From the NCBI GenBank assembly GCA_012064415.1, contig SSNU01000012.1, positions 35,600-99,599 of the forward strand: 64,000 nucleotides of DNA, written 5' to 3'. The notes beneath the pieces were generated by a model, which saw nothing but the letters and a program-made list of their open reading frames with translations, did not search any database and was not told where the DNA came from. Both the position numbers and the translations under genes were made by a program. Source of the DNA: Gyrodactylus bullatarudis. Taxonomy: Eukaryota; Platyhelminthes; Monogenea; Gyrodactylidea; Gyrodactylidae. This document shows, piece after piece, positions 58,401-64,000 of the stretch. Each line of letters begins with the position of its first letter. Positions within the stretch are counted from its first letter, which is position 1.

Positions 58401-60231
58401 CCTGTGATAGCATTGGAGGTAGGTCATGAGTTGAATGATGGTTGAGATAGCGTAAGAGTCTCTCAACCGATTCCTTAATAATAGAAATATGAGATTATTT
58501 TCTGGGAATTTTCTTCGAAAACAGGGCTAAATACAAGTAGAAATACTAATTCCAATGGTATTTTCTAAGCGCGTAGAACTCTTCAAGCTCAAATTAAACT
58601 TAGTTAATGTGAGAAGATTGTATGAATGTTTTTTTCGATTAAGAAAAAAGTTTGAACCAAGTAGTTCTTCAGGGAGCTATTAGGATTATGTTTTCTTCCA
58701 GCATGAAAGAAATGAAAAAAAGCGGAACAAGACGTGAACAAGGTTTTGTACAAAGGTAAGAAGATCTGACTTGATTTTTAGGCTGAGAAGCTTATCTTTC
58801 TAAAATAGTATTTAAAATTTGAGGCTAAGAATAAATGCATTATGATGAGTTAACAGATGATATGACGAGCACATGAATTCATATCAGGTGACATCTTTGG
58901 AGGAAGGAATTATATTTCAAGGATCTATAAATGAACTTCCGGCTATAGATAATTTTATATAAGAAAATAAACAGAAAAATAATCATGAGAAGCCTACCCC
59001 AAAAACACATTGGGGAATCTTTGAGATTGGCTTTGTTGAGGATCAAAATATTGAATTGAAATTGACAGTAATTTTGATATTTTGCAAAATTTCCAACTAT
59101 TTTATTTAAATGTTTTTATTAAAATTGATGAAATCCCCAGTATTCCAGTATCAAACCAATCAAGAATGATGAAATTTCCTCTGTTCTAATTGCTAGTGGA
59201 TCACTGGATTGGCTCAACAAAGTTTTTTGGTGAATAAAGCTTTATTTTCGTCGGCTCTCTTTGGACCAAACACTAACTTGATATATTTATATGTAATGTC
59301 TGAAGAGAATCGACAAAAATAAGGCTATATTCACCAAAAATTATTAGGCACCCAATAATTATAGTTTTTTTGATGAAGGTTTTGCCCGTTATTCTAAAAG
59401 TTTGATACCCTCTCAGAAGAATAATAGAATTCATCTGGCTCTATAATCTTTAGTAACATTTGAAAAGTTTTTCATCCTGTTGTACAATGATGAATTACAA
59501 TGAAAAATATAAAAAAATGATTCCAAATCACGAATGATAAAATTAAAAAAAGAAATCAACCGAAACTAAACGAAATAGATGAAATGAAAGTTATAAAAGA
59601 ATGCACTAGAGGTAAAAGAATTGAATTATGTACATATTCTTGGCCTGTCGACAGAGATAAATGATGAAATATTTGATCAATGGCGAAACCATCGTTAGGT
59701 GTACTCATCGACATTTGTATTGAACCATTCTCGTTTACATGATCCATAGAGTATAAACTCGAATGATTATTTTGATTGGAAGATTTCAAACCAATTAGTG
59801 TTGAGTCATCGTTATACTTGGTGGAGAAAAATACTTGCTTCCAGCTTGGACGATGAATTTGGAATTTTTTACTGAATTCTAGCATCTTTTGTTAATAAAA
59901 CATTATTCATTTAAAAACCTATTGGATAACATTTTTTTCAAAATTCAACCTCGATTACATTTAATAACTAATTGTGAATCTTTTCATCAAGATAGGTTAG
60001 AGCTTCACATAGAAGTTAAGGTCTAGTTCTGTTTGAAATAAATTGATTTGAATAAGCTTTTTGAAAATTATCGAAAAACCATGCCTTATCCTGTAAAGAA
60101 TTTTTAAAGAGTTTGAACACAAATACAAAAATGACATACTGCACTATTTCTCTTGTCTGATTTTCTGGGGGACTTTCCAATCAAAATAGAGGAACTCTGG
60201 CTAGATGACTGACATTCACTTGAATTACGAT
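52482..60231 (-). CDS. Plekhg5: PLEKHG5-like Rho guanine nucleotide exchange factor (5' end missing)
   Basis: A DH-PH exchange factor that activates Rho GTPases. Exons read: 60231-60140, 59885-59634, 58473-58138, 58084-57989, 57244-57047, 56354-56244, 55595-55446, 55184-55027, 54942-54528, 54274-54130, 54063-53957, 52907-52482; about 827 residues plus an unfound N-terminus. The DH domain runs from IWELLVTESSYISQLASII through ILQPYKKFCMEM to MAKPFQRLTKYRLILENIQ, the conserved last helix. FVNEINDCMQNAEWK and the linker LDGYETAEPIQDE follow, then a Ser-rich insert. The PH domain spans YEGQIKMKENQNK, VFLLTDMLLITKIVRKN, PPVRIDKIVAKTL and FNVLVSSFIMQ. The order and wording match the PLEKHG5 family. 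The 59634 donor (GTACAT) is weak. A further 54-nt exon at 53794-53741 is possible. Confidence 0.85.
52967..52974 (+). promoter_or_regulatory. TATA box of the nested small gene
   Basis: TATAAATA lies 31 bp before a TCAAAT that could be the initiator (A at 52998) and 63 bp before the ATG at 53030. Confidence 0.5.
53030..53245 (+). CDS. Small Cys/Gly/Tyr/Trp-rich protein nested in a RhoGEF intron
   Basis: Exons 53030-53067 and 53098-53245 join across a 30-nt GT-AG intron (AA|C) to give a 61-residue protein on the strand opposite to its host gene. It begins MGCYDPCSWTGN, continues with a Gly/Tyr-rich stretch (YGPYGNYGSY), then DPCG and CFCVSSCPP, and ends NCGRWW. There are eight cysteines, no signal peptide and no transmembrane segment. 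Support comes from a TATA box at 52967, a strong acceptor (TTTTCAG), local GC content above the surroundings, and AATAAA at 53287. I recognise no family. Cys/Gly-rich structural proteins of sperm or eggshell are a loose comparison only. Confidence 0.6.
53287..53292 (+). terminator. Poly(A) signal of the nested small gene
   Basis: AATAAA begins 42 nt after the stop codon, on the same strand. Confidence 0.55.
58648..58690 (+). repeat. Short fragment of the 3.7/46.4-kb repeat family
   Basis: GTTTGAACCAAGTAGTTCTT followed by CAGGGAGCT matches the left end of the copy at 3668. It lies in an intron of the RhoGEF gene. Confidence 0.5.
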
Positions 60232-62374
60232 CTGGAAAATTAAAATTTTCTTCGTCACATTAGATAACTGATGGACAATAAAGCTAAGAAATACATTTTC
60301 AAGGATGCAGAGGGAAATCATGCAAAATCTGTTGAATTTATTCTCAGGGAACATTCTTTTTTTTCTTGCAGGATTTTAATTAAGAGTACACTACTAAACA
60401 CTCATTATATCATGAATCAGCCTTTGGGAGAAAAATAATTTTCGTGAAAAATATGGTTGTTTTTTCAAATTTAGATTTGGTGCCAAAATCCCATTTTTAT
60501 GAACCTTAAACTCAAAATATTTATTGAAATGAAAGTGGAAGTTTAGCCAGAATATGTTTTTCGGGATCACAATAAGAGAAAGAAAACAAATATGCTTAAT
60601 CTTTTCTTGAAATTTTTTTTCAAATCGTAAAAGTGGGCAACATGAGTACTCATTGAGTAGGATTCCAAAAAATCATGTCTGAATTTTTGATGAAAAAATT
60701 AAGGTTTTCGTAAAAATCATAGATTCCCAACTTCATATCAACCAATTTTACCTTACCAAGGGTGTTAAAAATGGTTGACTCTTTTATTTTTCTCTTTTAG
60801 GATAAATAGAATTATGTTTCTCTATGGAGAAATTAACATTCGATCAACAAAACAAAAAGAGAATAGATCTCTCTCAATGGAATTGTAATAACTTTCCTCC
60901 CTATTGATTTAGATTGAATAGAATCGGGTTATTAACAATGAAGGAAGATTTAATTAATAAATTAATTCCCTAGATATGGAAAGGGATAATAAAGATGTAA
61001 AAAATGCAATAAAAAGTTAATATAACACTTGTTATATTCCGTTGCTCTCAACGATTGTGACATGATCATAAAATTATTCTTGTTATGTTGATGGTGGAGA
61101 AACACACTGCTTTCAACTTGTAAAATTAAACTAGTGAGTGAACAGAAATTTGGTAACCTACTAGTCCTTTGTCAAATTGAATCAGAATATGGTTAGTAAC
61201 CATACGAACAAACTTGATTCGCATTTACCTCTATAATAGAGTAGAGCAATCTATTTTGAAGATTATCGAAAAATAAGCGTTTTTTCCCATAGCTTTTTGA
61301 TTTTGTTTGATATCTTGATTGAAAATGACAACGCGCGTCAAGATTTTTTCAATGAATTTTACTACGAGAAAGAACTAAATTAAGATTTTTGAATAGATTT
61401 TTCAACATTTTGAATAAAAATAGGGTTTATAGTAAAAATTGAGATTAAATTAGAGATTAATAAACCATGAATTCAATTTCAAAAAAGTCGAGAAGAAGAT
61501 AAAAGTAGTGAAATAGTTCAACTGAAGGAAACACTTAAGTGAAATAAATTTTCAGAAATCAATTATTTTTTTATTCCTACATCAAGGCTTAGAAAACGGA
61601 ATAATACCCTTCTGATCCGATCAGGGATTTAGGTGTGTGTGTATGATTTCTTTTCGGTTGTTATTTTCTTTACGGGGTGTGATTGCAGAGCGTTATTCTT
61701 AGATCAGGTGAGACTTTTGCTTAAGATTAAGAACATTTAACCTAGTTTACAGATATTACTCTTTGGCATAATCATACTTTTGAGTATGCAATTAATTTGC
61801 AGGATTTTAATTATTATTTTTTTTTATTCTATCCAAGTAGCCATACTATATTCATGAGACGTTTATCAATGGATTCATTTTTTATAACCCAGACTCTTTT
61901 TTGAATTCAATTTGCGCAGATATTTTATGATGTAATGATCTATAAAAAATCATGTTTGGTAAAAATAAAAAAATTCATTTTCTATTTGATCCTATTACCT
62001 AATTATATTGATTATCGGTCTGATTTAAGATTAGTATTCTTTTATTTAGTTGACATGATGGAACTTGATTTCAAGATTTTGAAGCAATTAATAAACAGGT
62101 CGGTGAAATATAGTTTTCTGTGGTAGAATAAGATATTTTACACAATAATCAAAGGAATCTTTTCTCACACAGATGATGCTTCTTGAGTAAGAATGAATTT
62201 TAGATTATCAAGTTTTAAGTTTAAATTTGCATGGGGATTATCTGTTTGAATGAAGTGAATTGTCTAATCGATAAGTGACCGCAGAAGAAGTAGCAAAAGT
62301 AGAGTGTTATCAAACGTAAAAACTACTCAGTTGACTAATTAGGCTTGAAAATATCGGCTTATTTAATTATAATT
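60232..62374. other. Noncoding sequence, probably intron or 5' flank of the RhoGEF gene
   Basis: The first RhoGEF exon seen (60231) begins mid-codon after a splice acceptor, so upstream exons must exist to the right, possibly beyond the window. Repeat material includes 60425-60755 (foldback-family interior and CCCAACTTCATATCAACCAA end) and 61318-61395 (shared with 18.8 kb). Confidence 0.4.
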
Positions 62375-63202
62375 AAATTTCAAAATTTTCTTGGACAACC
62401 TAAATCGAAATTTTCTCCTCTTTCGATTATGACCACTCTTAACTCTGTCAGACATCGTCTTCAGGTGTAAAATTGGACTTTTTAAGATGTTGTTCAACAT
62501 TGGTATTTCTATTTAATATACTGTACCATATATTGTATATCCATATTGTAAGCTCTTTTCGGCAATTAAAAAATCTTTTGAATAATATATACAGAGAACA
62601 TTTAGAAATAATGAATTAGATTAACGAAATGAAACTCACTTCATCTTTTGGGCTCAAAATGTCCCATACGAATCAAGTCTAGACAATGCATGGCATGCTT
62701 TACAACACAACCAATCAGGTTAGAGGTCAAACTTAACTATGAGCCAATGAAATAGGCAGTTTTTTTCGAGTTTAATCATGTGATTTTCTCAATTAACTCT
62801 TTATCAAATCATGGATAGAGCTTTTTAATATAGGAATTTTTTTATATTTTTGAAAGATAGAAGTTTAACAGCTCTTTTTCAATTAATTGTGGATTTTCAA
62901 CCCTCACTTAAGATGCTTATAATATGAAAATCAGCTATTTTTCTAAATTCATTTTCATGATAATAAATTTTTTCCAATATAATTTTCAGAGTTTCATATC
63001 TTTCAAAAATATAAAAAAATTCCTATATTAAAAAGCTCTATCCATGATTTGATAAAGAGTTAATTGAGAAAATCACATGATTAAACTCGAAAAAAACTGC
63101 CTATTTCATTGGCTCATAGTTAAGTTTGACCTCTAACCTGATTGGTTGTATTGTAAAGCATGCCATGCATTGTCTTGGTTGTCCAAGAAAATTTTGAAAT
63201 TT
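62375..63202. repeat. Large interrupted palindrome
   Basis: Inner arms 62681-62859 and 62997-63175 (179 bp each) are near-identical inverted copies around a 137-bp loop. Outside them, 62375-62400 and 63177-63202 are a further perfect 26-bp inverted pair (AAATTTCAAAATTTTCTTGG, then ACAACC). On the right the outer and inner arms are contiguous; on the left they are separated by about 280 bp (62401-62680), apparently a later insertion. No coding frame. Confidence 0.8.
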
Positions 63203-64000
63203 GATCTATTTGAAGCCGTGAGTTAATTTGATAACACAAATTTTCACTCAAATTTTATGTTTTTTTTCATTAAATTTTACTTGATTTTATTTTTTGCGCG
63301 AATTTTTTCTCTTTATCCCGTTCATACATACATCAATCGACGCAGAATTTAATTTTCTATTTAATGATATCCAGTTGTTGGGCAATTAGTTAATTTCTCT
63401 TAATGATTTTGATCAATTAGTAACTCCAGTTTTGGGAAAATTCGAAATTTTCGTTTTTTGCGAATATCTCCAAAACTGAATTCAATTCGTGAATTCTGAG
63501 ACCAGATACAGAATCTGCGTCAAATTTCGGATCAGGATCATTTTAGTTTATTTTGATACCTCCAGATCGAAAAAAAAGTGACACGCCGTGTTATTTTCAT
63601 GACTATACATTGTATAATTATTAATTATCTAAGGATTCTATTCATACTAAAATCTTTGCTTGAGAAAATTTTTTGTAGTTTCTACTTAGGACAGCTTGTA
63701 ATTAAAATTATTATTTTGTTTAATTTCTTCAGAAATAATTATAATTAAAATGATATATTGAAAATGAATAGTAAAGAAATAATAACACTGGTGGAGGGGG
63801 GGTCAGGGTATTTTATTCGAGATATAAAATTCTGATGTAAAATTTTACGCTAATCACGAATCTGGTATTTAGAAAAAAATCGCCTGTCTGTGAGCTGAGA
63901 TATTGGGTAAAAACCAAAATTTCCAAATTTCGAAAAACCCCTCTTAAACTTTTGCAATTTAATAAAAGATTATAAACATTCGAGCAATAAATTTTATATC
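63203..64000. other. Noncoding sequence
   Basis: AT-rich to the window end; no gene or clear repeat recognised. Confidence 0.4.

Noticed and set aside
1..64000. CRISPR arrays, rRNA and tRNA genes
   Set aside because: None seen: no regularly spaced repeats, and no cloverleaf with a GGTTCRANNCC T-arm and B-box that I could confirm by eye.

Overview
This is a gene-sparse, AT-rich animal nuclear genome window, not a microbial one. Coding exons are split by GT-AG introns, there are AATAAA polyadenylation signals and a TATA box, and retroelement and DNA-transposon debris is dense. The gene content (an anion-type Cys-loop receptor, a CDC25 phosphatase, the dynactin subunit Arp10, the PPIL4 cyclophilin, a kexin/furin-type convertase and a PLEKHG5-like RhoGEF), together with Penelope-like and Merlin/ISXO2-type elements, suggests an arthropod. 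A parasitic copepod is my guess; that is inference. Two runs of N (10288-10627 and 51177-51461) are assembly gaps, and both lie inside inverted repeats.

Layout. 1-4.9 kb: noncoding, with an 8-bp-TSD hAT-type MITE and a dispersed repeat. 5-6.7 kb: receptor gene with its whole coding region in one exon (+). 7.9-10.9 kb: ISXO2/Merlin-type transposase fragment (-) and a 303-bp-arm foldback element with a clear 8-bp TSD. 11-37 kb: almost gene-free, holding CR1/jockey-like LINE fragments (17.4-18.8, 23.8-24.5, 32.7-33.8 kb), foldback elements and a broken Penelope-like element (28.9-30 kb). 37.4-60.2 kb: compact gene cluster. cdc25 (-) and Arp10 (+) are divergent; Arp10 (+) and PPIL4 (-) converge with about 130 bp between stop codons; then come a proprotein convertase (-, 8 coding exons) and a PLEKHG5-like gene (-, at least 12 exons, 5' end not found). 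A 61-codon two-exon gene (+) lies inside the last intron of the RhoGEF gene. 60.3-64 kb: noncoding, with a large interrupted palindrome.

The spliced models were assembled by hand. Exon phases join without frame breaks for cdc25 (781 codons), Arp10 (438), PPIL4 (448) and the convertase (700).

Most notable: several unrelated genes contain extremely short introns (25, 27, 30, 32, 33 and 38 nt, perhaps 29). The nested small gene has a TATA box, a micro-intron and a poly(A) signal. CDC25 carries Gln instead of the usual Glu in its CX5R active-site loop and has a roughly 110-residue insertion in the catalytic domain. A GIY-YIG Penelope-like element is flanked by 210-bp inverted copies of its own 3' end. 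The genes do not form a pathway; the neighbourhood is a chance cluster of housekeeping and cell-cycle genes.
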